Below are positions 1 to 8,264 of a DNA stretch of 64,000 bases, piece after piece; positions within the stretch are counted from its first letter, which is position 1; every line of letters begins with the position of its first letter. The notes below the pieces were generated by a model. It was not told the origin of the DNA, made no database searches, and saw nothing but the letters and a program-made list of their open reading frames with translations. The translations under genes were made by a program, and so were the position numbers. The DNA comes from Chloroflexota bacterium (lineage in GTDB: Bacteria > Chloroflexota > UBA6077 > FW602-bin22 > JAMCVK01). Where the stretch lies: positions 1 to 64,000 of the forward strand of contig JAMCVK010000024.1 in assembly GCA_023475225.1 (NCBI GenBank), given 5' to 3'.

Positions 1-312
1 CTGTATAGTACCAGCTGGTTCTCCCCTTGTGCTAGGCTGGGGATGGGACTTATCCACAACTTGGCCAACTTATGAGTCTCCCTCCCCCAGACCCCCTCCC
101 TCATACTACGACTACTACTCATACCCCTGTACATCATGTATCTGAACTGGAAGGGGGGTTGTGTTGCATCCCATGACCTCCTTGTCAAATTGACAAAATA
201 GAGGGGGTATATTAACATTGGCGTATTCTTGAACTATGTTGGATATCACCTTCCTGGACTAAAAGAGTATTGGTAAGAGGCAGAGAACGCCGATGATCGA
301 GAGGAGACACGT
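1..312. other. Intergenic region upstream of argG
   Basis: No convincing gene is seen in the first 312 bases. The stretch holds one perfect DnaA-box-like sequence (TTATCCACA, 50-58), pyrimidine-rich runs at about 80-110, and the argG promoter and palindrome described separately. A single DnaA box without neighbours or an AT-rich unwinding element does not make an origin. The 5-prime boundary is the window edge, so an upstream gene may end just outside. Confidence 0.5.
182..218 (+). promoter_or_regulatory. Putative argG promoter with palindromic operator
   Basis: TTGACA at 190-195 is a perfect -35 hexamer, followed after 17 bases by TAACAT at 213-218, a 4/6 match to TATAAT. The -35 is the right arm of a perfect 15-base palindrome, TTGTCAA-A-TTGACAA (182-196). 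A protein bound there would block sigma binding. It does not resemble the ArgR box (TGAAT-n4-ATTCA). The 5-prime UTR would be about 85 bases. Promoter and operator are inferred from sequence only. Confidence 0.5.
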
Positions 313-1563
313 ATGGAGAGGGTAATCCTGGCCTATTCAGGCGGTTTAGATACTTCGGTAGCTATCAGATGGCTGGCTGAAAAATACAGCCTGGAGGTGA
401 TAGCCCTTACCGTTGACCTGGGGGCTAATGATCGTGACCTGGAAATGATCAGGGAGAAAGCATTAAAAATCGGTGCGATCAAGGCCGTGGTTGTAGATGC
501 AAAGGAGCTTTTTGTGCGCCATTTCGTCTTCCCTGCGCTACAAGCTGGGGCCATCTACGAGGGCCAGTATCCCTTGGCCACAGCCCTGGCTCGACCATTG
601 ATTGCTAAGCTGATGGTTGACCTGGCTCGTGCAGAAGGGGCAACAGCCGTAGCCCACGGCTGTACTGGAAAAGGCAATGACCAGGTCCGTTTCGACGTCT
701 CCGTAACCGCCCTGGCCCCTGAACTGAGAGTCATTGCTCCTATCAGGGAGTGGAAGATGTCACGCGAGGAGGAGATAGAGTATGCACTTAAGCACAATAT
801 ACCGGTACCGGCGACGGTGCGCTCCCCTTACAGCACTGACCAAAACCTTTGGGGTCGGAGCATCGAGTGTGGCGTCCTGGAAGATCCCTGGGCGGAACCA
901 CCTGAAGAGGTATACGAATGGACGCGTCGGATAGAGGATACACCTGTGGAGCCGCTCTACTTGGAAATAGAGTTTGAGAAGGGCATCCCGGTGGCCATAG
1001 ATGGGAAACGCCTGGACGGAGTGTCGCTTATCAGTAATCTGAACTATTTGGCTGGTGAACACGGCGTAGGGCGCATTGATCACATTGAGAATCGCCTCAT
1101 CGGTATCAAGTCGCGTGAGATATACGAGGCCCCGGCCGCGGTCGTGTTGCATAAGGCACATCAGAGCCTGGAAGATTTAACACTGACCAAGGACGCTGCC
1201 CGCTTCAAGTCCAAGGTTGCGGCTGAATATGCTGACCTTATCTACAACGGATTATGGTTCTCTTCCCTTCACCAGGATCTAGCCGCCTATGTGGCCAGCT
1301 CACAACGTCACGTGACAGGCACAATCAGGATGAAACTATTTAGGGGAACCAGTCAGGTAGTGGGGCGCCATTCGCCAAAATCACTGTATAGCTATTCCTT
1401 AGCCACCTACGACAAAGGCGACCTCTTCGATTACCGGGCGGCGGAGGGCTTCATTAAGCTCTGGGGATTGCCTTTGAAGACACAAGCCCAGGTGCAGCTC
1501 TTCACCCCAGCGGCTGAGATCCCTGAGATTATGCCTCCAGAGGTGGGGATCAAAAACCCTTGA
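313..1563 (+). CDS. argG: Argininosuccinate synthase
   Basis: This 416-residue protein joins citrulline and aspartate using ATP to give argininosuccinate, the penultimate step of arginine synthesis, in the cytoplasm. The PP-loop for ATP binding, AYSGGLDTS, lies at residues 7-15, and the conserved HGCTGKGNDQVRF motif follows near residue 115. Length is normal for the family (about 400). The ATG start sits six bases after a GAGGAG ribosome site. argH follows 160 bases downstream on the same strand, so the last two arginine steps are probably co-transcribed, with a strong hairpin between them. Confidence 0.97.
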   Translation: MERVILAYSGGLDTSVAIRWLAEKYSLEVIALTVDLGANDRDLEMIREKALKIGAIKAVVVDAKELFVRHFVFPALQAGAIYEGQYPLATALARPLIAKLMVDLARAEGATAVAHGCTGKGNDQVRFDVSVTALAPELRVIAPIREWKMSREEEIEYALKHNIPVPATVRSPYSTDQNLWGRSIECGVLEDPWAEPPEEVYEWTRRIEDTPVEPLYLEIEFEKGIPVAIDGKRLDGVSLISNLNYLAGEHGVGRIDHIENRLIGIKSREIYEAPAAVVLHKAHQSLEDLTLTKDAARFKSKVAAEYADLIYNGLWFSSLHQDLAAYVASSQRHVTGTIRMKLFRGTSQVVGRHSPKSLYSYSLATYDKGDLFDYRAAEGFIKLWGLPLKTQAQVQLFTPAAEIPEIMPPEVGIKNP

Positions 1564-1648
1564 ATCAGGGGAAATCCAGAGGGATGATACCTCTCTAGGC
1601 GAGGTTCGTGGGGCATTTTCTCTCCCGCTTAAGTCTTAAAGGCTGGGG

Positions 1649-1692
1649 TCTTTAAGCTGAGGGGTGCCGTTAAACACCTCTCAGCTTAAAGA
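1649..1692 (+). repeat. Long hairpin in argG-argH spacer
   Basis: An 18-base stem, TCTTTAAGCTGAGGGGTG against CACCTCTCAGCTTAAAGA, closes an 8-base loop (1667-1674). Only one pair is a G-U wobble. No T-tract follows on the + strand, so it is unlikely to be a simple intrinsic terminator. It could be an mRNA processing or stabilising hairpin that sets different argG and argH levels, or a short palindromic repeat. It ends about 30 bases before the argH start. Confidence 0.8.
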
Positions 1693-1723
1693 TCATTTGA
1701 ATCAGGTTTGAAAGGCGATCAAG

Positions 1724-3163
1724 ATGAAGTTATGGGGTGGAAGATTTGCCAAGGATACCAGCCGGCTGGTTGAGGAATTTACTGCCTCTATCCCCTTCGA
1801 TCAGCGCCTCTACCGTTATGACATCGCCGGCAGCATCGCTCACTGTCGCATGCTGGCTAAGCAGCAAATCCTCTCCTCTGAAGAGGCGGAGACGATCTGT
1901 GCTGGCCTGCACGAGATCCTAGGCGAGATTGAGGGTGGACGATTGCAGTTTTGCCTTGATCTGGAAGACATCCACCTTACGATAGAGGCCCGCCTGCAAG
2001 AGAAGATTGGTGATCTGGCAGGCAAACTGCATACTGCTCGCAGTCGGAACGATCAGATCGCCCTTGACCTCTGTCTCTATCTGCGAGAAGCGATCGCTGA
2101 CTCGGTTGAGCGACTCATCGGTTTGCAAAAAGCCATTCTTGATCTGGCTAAGAAGCATTGCGACGTAATCTTACCCGGCTATACTCATTTGCAGCGTGCC
2201 CAGCCGGTTCTCCTGCCCCATCATCTCCTGGCCTATTTCGAGATGTTCCAGCGAGACATCGCACGTCTCCAGGACTGCTACCAGCGTACTGATGTCTTGC
2301 CCCTTGGTTCTGGAGCTCTGGCTGGCGTTCCTTATCCGATCGATCGAGAGAGCCTAGCTCAGGAGCTACACTTTGCCTCCATAAGTCGCAACAGCATTGA
2401 CGCCGTCAGCGACCGTGATTTCGTCATTGAATATTTGGCTGCTGCTAGTTTGTCTATGATGCATCTGTCACGCCTGGCTGAAGATCTTATCCTTTGGTCA
2501 TCAAGCGAATTCGGCTTCATCGAGCTCGACGATGCCTACTGCACTGGCAGCAGCATTATGCCTCAAAAAAAGAACCCTGATGTGGCTGAGCTGGTGCGAG
2601 CCAAGACCAGCCGTCTCTACGGCCACCTGGTTGCTATGCTGGTGGTGCTTAAGGCCCTTCCCTTATCCTATAATCGGGATTTGCAAGAGGATAAGGAAGC
2701 CCTTTTCGATACTGTTGATACTTTGCTCTCGTGTCTAGCTATCTTTAGTCCCTTGCTCCAAACGATGAAGATACGTGCGACGCGCATGCGCACCGCGGCT
2801 GAGGCTGATTTCTCTTTAGCTACAGACATTGCCGACTATCTGGTACGGCAGGGGCTACCCTTTCGCCAAGCCCATGAGGTGGTCGGAAAGATGGTCTCCT
2901 GGTGCCTGGCTAACGGCCGGACCTTCGCAGATATGACCATTGAGGACTATCGCCGTTTCTCCCCCCTTTTTGCAGAAGATGTGTATCAGATCACGGTAGA
3001 AACAGCTGTGGCAGCGCGGGATTGTCCTGGGGGCACCGCTCCGAGACGAGTGGGCGAAGCCATTGAGGCAGACGAAGAGAGATTGAACCAGAATGCTGCC
3101 TGGCTTCAGAAAGTGAAACAGGATATCATCCTTCCCCTAATCTTTCGGCCCCACCAAACTTGA
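1724..3163 (+). CDS. argH: Argininosuccinate lyase
   Basis: This cytoplasmic enzyme splits argininosuccinate into arginine and fumarate. It belongs to the fumarase/aspartase superfamily. The signature GSSIMPQKKNPD is near residue 275 and carries the mobile catalytic serine loop; the N-terminal MKLWGGRF and the TARSRNDQ segment near residue 105 are typical. The length, 479 residues, is close to the usual 460. The ATG start follows an AAAGG ribosome site by eight bases. It lies in tandem with argG, and the two complete arginine synthesis from citrulline. Confidence 0.97.
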   Translation: MKLWGGRFAKDTSRLVEEFTASIPFDQRLYRYDIAGSIAHCRMLAKQQILSSEEAETICAGLHEILGEIEGGRLQFCLDLEDIHLTIEARLQEKIGDLAGKLHTARSRNDQIALDLCLYLREAIADSVERLIGLQKAILDLAKKHCDVILPGYTHLQRAQPVLLPHHLLAYFEMFQRDIARLQDCYQRTDVLPLGSGALAGVPYPIDRESLAQELHFASISRNSIDAVSDRDFVIEYLAAASLSMMHLSRLAEDLILWSSSEFGFIELDDAYCTGSSIMPQKKNPDVAELVRAKTSRLYGHLVAMLVVLKALPLSYNRDLQEDKEALFDTVDTLLSCLAIFSPLLQTMKIRATRMRTAAEADFSLATDIADYLVRQGLPFRQAHEVVGKMVSWCLANGRTFADMTIEDYRRFSPLFAEDVYQITVETAVAARDCPGGTAPRRVGEAIEADEERLNQNAAWLQKVKQDIILPLIFRPHQT

Positions 3164-3407
3164 CATTTAGACGATCGTCCCTTAGTATGTTCTCAGGCAG
3201 AGGTAAAGAGGTCTGCATAGGAAAGTCGTCGCGGCTCATCTTGTTGGCGAGGATGTTATTGTCACGTACGAGAGTGGCACCAATTCTAGCTTAGATAACA
3301 ATGGTTAATCCATGGCGTTACAAACGGATAGTCGCCATCTCCAGCGAGGGTGACTACGCTCCGGTGAGTGATGGATTAACCATTATTTATTTAGAGGAGA
3401 TGCGCCA
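3164..3407 (+). other. Structured leader region before glmU
   Basis: No gene was found in these 244 bases. The 3-prime half holds a large inverted repeat (3300-3384) listed separately. Upstream there is a small hairpin, GCAGA/TCTGC, near 3196-3215, and no clear promoter pair. A stretch at about 3270-3280 (AGAGTGGCACC) superficially resembles a T-box, but the specifier stem and the conserved ACCGCG are missing. Confidence 0.5.
3300..3384 (+). repeat. 14-bp perfect inverted repeat enclosing a folded domain, glmU leader
   Basis: AATGGTTAATCCAT (3300-3313) and ATGGATTAACCATT (3371-3384) are perfect inverted copies. The 57 bases between them can fold again: CGGA/TCCG with a bulge, then TAGTCGCC paired with GGTGACTA, then CTC/GAG around a CAGC loop. 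The structure ends just before the glmU ribosome site. It could be an unrecognised cis-regulatory RNA or a small palindromic element; the sequence does not match the glmS ribozyme or any riboswitch core I know. Confidence 0.7.
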
Positions 3408-4760
3408 GTGATAGGGGTCGTAGTTTTGGCGGCCGGACAAGGCGTACGCATGAATTCTAAATTGCCTAAGGTGTTGCACCGTCTCGCCGGCAAACAGATG
3501 ATCACCTATGTCCTCGAGGCGGTACAGTCTATCGATGCCAAAGAGGTCGTCGTCGTGCTCGGCCGTGGTGGGGGGCAGGTGCGCCAAACACTTGGCGACA
3601 CTCTCACTTTCGTCGAGCAAAACGAACCGTTGGGCACTGGACACGCCGTTTGGCAAGCCCAATCACGGTTGCAGGGCAGGGTTGAGACAGTGTTGGTGCT
3701 TTATGGTGATACGCCCTTGATCCGTGGAGCTACTCTTCAACATCTAAGCGATACTCACACCCAAAGTAGGGCCTGCATAACTATGCTTACCGGCATGGTC
3801 GACGATCCCATCGGCTATGGTCGGATCGTGCGCAGCGCAGATGGGCGGATGATGGCCATCGTTGAGGAGGAGGCAGCTAACTCCGAGCAGAAACTGATCA
3901 AAGAGGTTAACGGTGGTGTCTATTGCTTTACCGCTGATTGGCTATGGCAAAACCTATCTCTCCTCCCTATCAGCCGCAAGGGAGAATACTATCTGACGGA
4001 TCTGGTCAGCATCGCCGTTGGTCAAAGGCAACTTGTAGAGACCTGTCCTGTCACCGATCTTGCTGAACTTAAAGGAATCAATAACCGCGTACAGCTTGCC
4101 GAGGCCGAAGAGGAGCTACGCTGGCGTGTGCGCCGAGATTTGATGCTCTCCGGAGTAACCCTGATCCAGCCGAGCTCCATTTTCATCGATGCCGATGTCC
4201 AGATAGGGCGAGATACGATTATCTACCCGAATACCTTTCTGGAGGGAAAGACGCGGATTGGCGAAGATTGCCTTATCGGTCCCAATAGCCATGTCATTGA
4301 TTCTAGTATTGGCGACCGCTGCCGCATCGTCGCTTCGATGCTGGAGGAGGTTAGCGTTGCCGAAGGGGTTAATATCGGTCCGTTCTCTCACCTGCGTCTT
4401 GGTGCTCACCTGGCCGCTGACGTATTTGTAGGTAATTTTGCTGAGATCAAAAAGTCGCGATTGGGCCGCGCGACACAGGTGCATCACTTCAGCTATTTGG
4501 GGGATGCCATCATCGGTGAGCGCGCTAACATTGGGGCGGGCACTGTGACCTGCAACTATGATAGTGAGACGAAGAGGAAGAGCAGCACGGTGATCGAGGA
4601 TGACGCAGCCATCGGCAGTGATACGTTGCTGGTAGCACCGGTACGGGTAGGAGCTGGGGCGGTGACCGGTTCTGGAGCTGTTGTTACCAAGGATGTGCCC
4701 CCAGGTCACCTGGTTGTTGGGGTGCCAGCCAGGGTGAAGCGGAAGGTGAAGAATATCTGA
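3408..4760 (+). CDS. glmU: Bifunctional GlmU (UDP-GlcNAc pyrophosphorylase / GlcN-1-P acetyltransferase)
   Basis: GlmU acetylates glucosamine-1-phosphate with acetyl-CoA and then transfers UMP to make UDP-GlcNAc, the precursor of peptidoglycan. The N-terminal domain (residues 1 to about 230) has the nucleotidyltransferase loop LAAGQGVRM and the KLPKVLH segment. The C-terminal half is a left-handed beta-helix of hexapeptide repeats with the acetyltransferase motif GAGTVTCNYD near residue 380. The length, 450, is normal. The start is GTG, eight bases after AGAGGAG; a nearer ATG at 3400 runs straight into a stop. A structured leader precedes it. Confidence 0.96.
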   Translation: MIGVVVLAAGQGVRMNSKLPKVLHRLAGKQMITYVLEAVQSIDAKEVVVVLGRGGGQVRQTLGDTLTFVEQNEPLGTGHAVWQAQSRLQGRVETVLVLYGDTPLIRGATLQHLSDTHTQSRACITMLTGMVDDPIGYGRIVRSADGRMMAIVEEEAANSEQKLIKEVNGGVYCFTADWLWQNLSLLPISRKGEYYLTDLVSIAVGQRQLVETCPVTDLAELKGINNRVQLAEAEEELRWRVRRDLMLSGVTLIQPSSIFIDADVQIGRDTIIYPNTFLEGKTRIGEDCLIGPNSHVIDSSIGDRCRIVASMLEEVSVAEGVNIGPFSHLRLGAHLAADVFVGNFAEIKKSRLGRATQVHHFSYLGDAIIGERANIGAGTVTCNYDSETKRKSSTVIEDDAAIGSDTLLVAPVRVGAGAVTGSGAVVTKDVPPGHLVVGVPARVKRKVKNI

Positions 4761-4817
4761 GGGGTTGCCTTCCTGCTAACCATCCCGCACATTGGCACCA
4801 TTTGGAGTTGATTCGTC

Positions 4818-6101
4818 TTGGATTCTGAAACGTGGTTCGAAGCGGCCGTCGTAGTGGTAGCCTTGTTGTTAGCGGCCTTCGCCGCTGCCGCGGAGACTGC
4901 TGTACGCTCTATAAGCAAGACTAGAATTCAACATCAATTGGAGCTGCGTGGCTCGCGCAGCCAGGCCTTGAAGGAGCTCCTGGAGAGCCCCGTCGTCTTG
5001 GGGTCTACGGTAATAATTATCAATACCCTCGCCATGATCACCGCCGCCAGCTTTACTACTATCCTGGCGATGAGATTAGCACCAGGCAATTACCTTAACC
5101 TTGCAGCTATAGTTGTGACCTTCGTGATCGTTCTCGTCTTCTGTCAAGCGGTGCCTAGAAGTTTGGCCATGCATAATCCGGAGGTAACCTCCTTATGGGT
5201 AGCTGGCCCAATGCAGGTTCTGGCCACCATCATGCGCCCAATCGTTATATTGCTCAGTGGCGCCACCTGCTCGATTGAGAGGTTCCTTGGACTCAAGCCC
5301 ACTCATGGTCCACTGGTTACGGAGGAGGAGCTGCGGATACTTGTAGGGGCTCGTGAAGGCGAAGGCCTTATTGAAGAGGATGAGAAAGAGATGATCCGTG
5401 GTGTCTTCGAGCTGGAGGAGACCACAGCGCGAGAGATAATGGTTCCACGCATAGACATCTTCGCTGTTGAGGCGGAGATGACTCTGGCTGAGCTCCTTCC
5501 CCATATCATCGATAATGGCTATTCTCGAGTGCCGGTGTACGAAGAGACTATAGATAACATAATCGGTGTCGTCTACGTCAAAGACATCTTCAAATACGTA
5601 CAGGAAAGCAATCTGTCCATCAAAGTGAAGGAGATCGTGCGTCCAGCCTATTTCATACCAGATTCGAAAAAGATCGATGAGCTTCTCCGCGAGCTCCAGC
5701 AGCGAAAGGTGCACATGGCCATCGTCGTTGACGAGTATGGCGGTACGGCCGGACTGGTAACCATAGAGGATTTGCTTGAGGAGATCGTCGGGGAAATTCA
5801 GGACGAGTACGACCGCGAGGAGGTTAAGATTCAACAGATAAGTGAGGAGGAAGCCATCTTCGATGCCGCCATCACTGTTCATGACGTCAATGAGATACTC
5901 TCTCTTCAGCTTGATGAGGAGGAGGTAGATACTATTGGTGGACTCGTCTACAACAGGCTAGGCAAGATACCTCTACCCGGTGATGAGGTGAAGGTAGACG
6001 ACGTAACCGTCTCTGTTATCTCCACTGATGGCCGCCGCATCAGGAAGGTTAGAGTCAAGCGCTCGGCGGCAGAGCAGCCGCTAGATGCAGCAGACGCTTA
6101 A
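4818..6101 (+). CDS. CorC/HlyC-family membrane protein with CBS pair
   Basis: A 427-residue integral membrane protein. The N-terminal DUF21/CNNM-type region (about residues 5-145) has several hydrophobic segments and the characteristic AAAAETAVRS stretch. Residues about 200-320 form two CBS domains (MVPRIDIFAV, then IVVDEYGGTAGLVTIEDLLEE), and residues about 335-415 form the small CorC_HlyC transporter-associated domain. Family members are linked to magnesium or cobalt efflux; the old hemolysin name is misleading. The start is TTG at 4818, 57 bases after glmU, so the two may share a transcript. The true substrate cannot be read from sequence. Confidence 0.9.
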   Translation: MDSETWFEAAVVVVALLLAAFAAAAETAVRSISKTRIQHQLELRGSRSQALKELLESPVVLGSTVIIINTLAMITAASFTTILAMRLAPGNYLNLAAIVVTFVIVLVFCQAVPRSLAMHNPEVTSLWVAGPMQVLATIMRPIVILLSGATCSIERFLGLKPTHGPLVTEEELRILVGAREGEGLIEEDEKEMIRGVFELEETTAREIMVPRIDIFAVEAEMTLAELLPHIIDNGYSRVPVYEETIDNIIGVVYVKDIFKYVQESNLSIKVKEIVRPAYFIPDSKKIDELLRELQQRKVHMAIVVDEYGGTAGLVTIEDLLEEIVGEIQDEYDREEVKIQQISEEEAIFDAAITVHDVNEILSLQLDEEEVDTIGGLVYNRLGKIPLPGDEVKVDDVTVSVISTDGRRIRKVRVKRSAAEQPLDAADA

Positions 6102-6226
6102 ATGCGAAGGGCAAGGGGCAGACGGGCTTTACCTTATTACCTCAGAGAGGGTCACAGATCTCCTCTAGTCCTCCCTCGGGGGTTCAAGGGTATTACTTAA
6201 TAACCCATAGAAGCCTCATGATGAGA

Positions 6227-7399
6227 CTACTGTAGAGCCTCCTGGATGCGTCGTCCTGCCTCGGCCAGGCGCTGAGTATCAGCTGTCAAGGCCATTCGCA
6301 CATAGCCCTCACCATGAGGACCGAATCCACTGCCTGGGGTGCAAACGATGCCGGCCTTTTCGATCAAAAAAGCAACAAATTGGGCTGAGGTGAACCCCAT
6401 CGGCACGGGTGCCCAGACGTAGAAGGTAGCTTTGGTTTTCTCTGTGACCAAACCTGCCGCATACAGGGCAACGATCAGGACGTCACGCCGCTCCTGGTAG
6501 ATTCGGCTGTTTGCCTGCCCCACGGACTCTGCCTGACTCAAGGCTACGATCCCTGCCTGCTGGACGGCCTGGAATGCCCCAGAATCTAGATTGCTCTTAA
6601 CTTTACCTAGGGCCCCAATGATCTCTGCTTTGCCAACGGCGAATCCGATTCGCCAGCCCGTCATATTAAATGTCTTGGAGAGGGAATGAAATTCAATGCC
6701 CACTTCTTTAGCTCCCGGGGACTGAAGGAAGCTGGGCGGGCGGTAGCCATCGAAGCTTATCTCTGAATAGGTGTTATCTTGGGCGATCACCACATTGTAT
6801 CGCTGGGCGAACTCTACCACCTGCGCGTAGAAGTCGGAGGGGGCTACAGCGCCGGTCGGGTTGTTTGGATAATTGAGAAACATTAGTTTGGCCCTGGTCG
6901 CTGTTTCGGGGGGAATGGCCTTCAGGTCGGGTAGGAAATCATTCTCGCGGAGAAGGGGCATAAAGTAGGGCTGCCCGCTGGCAAAGACGGTTCCCGATTG
7001 GTAAACGGGATACGCCGGATCTGGAATCAAGACGATATCGCCCGGATCGACGAGGGCTAGAGGTAGATGTCCGATCCCTTCTTTAGCCCCGATTAGGGTC
7101 AACACCTCGCTTCCGGGGTCCAAATCTACGGAGAAACGCCTCTTATACCACTCGGCGCAAGCCTGGCGGAAGGAAGGGAGGCCCTCTGATTCCGGATAGC
7201 GCTGATTGAGGGGATCAGCTGCCGCCCTGGCCAGGGCCTCGACTATCTCGGGTGGTGTCGGCAGGTCCGGGTCGCCGATGCCCAGATTGATGATATCTAC
7301 TCCTTTGGCGACGACCTCTTTTTTCTTGCGATCGATCTCCAGGAATAAATAAGGGGGTATCTGTTGGAGTCGCTGAGCTACAGAGACAGGAACACCCAT
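6227..7399 (-). CDS. dapL: LL-diaminopimelate aminotransferase
   Basis: A fold-type I PLP aminotransferase that converts tetrahydrodipicolinate directly to LL-diaminopimelate using glutamate, bypassing the acylated intermediates of the DapC/D/E route. The motifs NYPNNPTG and SLSKTFNMTGWR are present; the lysine near residue 242 binds PLP. The early PPYLFLEIDRKK segment is typical of DapL. The ATG at 7399 follows the dapF stop by one base and an AGGAG site by six; another ATG at 7417, inside dapF, also has an AGGAG. It is the last gene of the lysine operon. Specificity rests on context, since related aminotransferases look similar. Confidence 0.88.
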   Translation of the reverse strand: MGVPVSVAQRLQQIPPYLFLEIDRKKKEVVAKGVDIINLGIGDPDLPTPPEIVEALARAAADPLNQRYPESEGLPSFRQACAEWYKRRFSVDLDPGSEVLTLIGAKEGIGHLPLALVDPGDIVLIPDPAYPVYQSGTVFASGQPYFMPLLRENDFLPDLKAIPPETATRAKLMFLNYPNNPTGAVAPSDFYAQVVEFAQRYNVVIAQDNTYSEISFDGYRPPSFLQSPGAKEVGIEFHSLSKTFNMTGWRIGFAVGKAEIIGALGKVKSNLDSGAFQAVQQAGIVALSQAESVGQANSRIYQERRDVLIVALYAAGLVTEKTKATFYVWAPVPMGFTSAQFVAFLIEKAGIVCTPGSGFGPHGEGYVRMALTADTQRLAEAGRRIQEALQ

Positions 7400-7400
7400 C

Positions 7401-8264
7401 TTAATCTCCTGGCTCATAGAAATATTCTCCTAGACAGATGTACTTGGCCTCGCCTGTCATATAGACCGGTTCGTCCCTTCCAGACCAGCGGACGCCCAGG
7501 TTTCCACCGTTAAGGATCAGCGTGACCTCGGGATCGACTAACCCATGGATTTGCGCCGCTACGGTGCTGGCACAAGCCCCGCTGCCACAGGCGAGGGTCT
7601 CTCCAACTCCCCGTTCCCAAACGCGCATCCTTATCGTCCGGCGATCCAGCACGGCGCAGAATTCTACGTTCGTCCGCTGGGGGAAAAGAGGGTGCTTTTC
7701 AAGAAGTGGCCCGATCTGCTCCACTGCTAGCCTTTCCACCTCTCCCTGCTTGGGGAAAAAGATTACGGCGTGAGGATTACCCATAGAAAGGCAAGTAATC
7801 CGGTAAGCCTTACCAGCGACCTCGAGGGGATAGTCTTTAATGATAGTTTCTTCCAGGTTCACTGGGATGCGTGATGGCTCGAAGACTGGTCGTCCCATAT
7901 CGACAGTGATACCCCGCACCTCGCCGTGCTCTATGTTCAGGAAGATATCCTTTGGGCCGGCCAAGGTGTCGATGATCAATCGCCCTTTCTCTGTCCAGTC
8001 TCGATCGTAGACGTAGCGGGCCAGACAGCGGATGCCGTTGCCACACATCTCTGCCTCGCTGCCATCAGGATTGAATATTCTCATCCTGAAGTCGGCTGAT
8101 TTTGAAGTGTCCAGGGCGATTAAACCATCTGCTCCGACACCAAAATGACGGTCGCATACCTTCACGGCCAGGTCTTTCCAATCAAGATTCGGTTCACCCT
8201 GCGCGTCGACCAGAATAAAATCATTCCCCACACCGTGCATCTTGCAAAACTTGACCTTAATCAC
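7401..8264 (-). CDS. dapF: Diaminopimelate epimerase
   Basis: A cofactor-independent racemase that turns LL- into meso-diaminopimelate, used for lysine and, where DAP-type, for peptidoglycan. Both catalytic cysteines are visible, in EMCGNGIRC and in ACGSGACAS, as is the N-terminal KMHGVGNDFILVD. The length, 287 residues, is usual. It overlaps the lysA stop by four bases and is followed immediately by dapL, so translation is probably coupled. Confidence 0.97.
   Translation of the reverse strand: MIKVKFCKMHGVGNDFILVDAQGEPNLDWKDLAVKVCDRHFGVGADGLIALDTSKSADFRMRIFNPDGSEAEMCGNGIRCLARYVYDRDWTEKGRLIIDTLAGPKDIFLNIEHGEVRGITVDMGRPVFEPSRIPVNLEETIIKDYPLEVAGKAYRITCLSMGNPHAVIFFPKQGEVERLAVEQIGPLLEKHPLFPQRTNVEFCAVLDRRTIRMRVWERGVGETLACGSGACASTVAAQIHGLVDPEVTLILNGGNLGVRWSGRDEPVYMTGEAKYICLGEYFYEPGD

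Noticed and set aside
50-58. Perfect DnaA box (TTATCCACA)
   Set aside because: It is single, with no neighbouring boxes, no AT-rich unwinding region and no dnaA or dnaN nearby; a chance match is likely.
760-1161. 133-codon minus-strand frame inside argG
   Set aside because: It lies wholly within argG in another frame, shows no family similarity and has no ribosome site; it is a shadow of argG.
3270-3280. T-box-like AGAGTGGCACC before glmU
   Set aside because: The conserved ACCGCG does not follow, there is no specifier stem, and glmU is not a usual T-box target.
4116-4709. 197-codon minus-strand frame inside glmU
   Set aside because: It runs opposite to the clearly conserved hexapeptide repeats of glmU; no recognisable protein.
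5193-5882. 229-codon minus-strand frame inside the CorC gene
   Set aside because: The frame is antisense to conserved CBS domains and has no known similarity.
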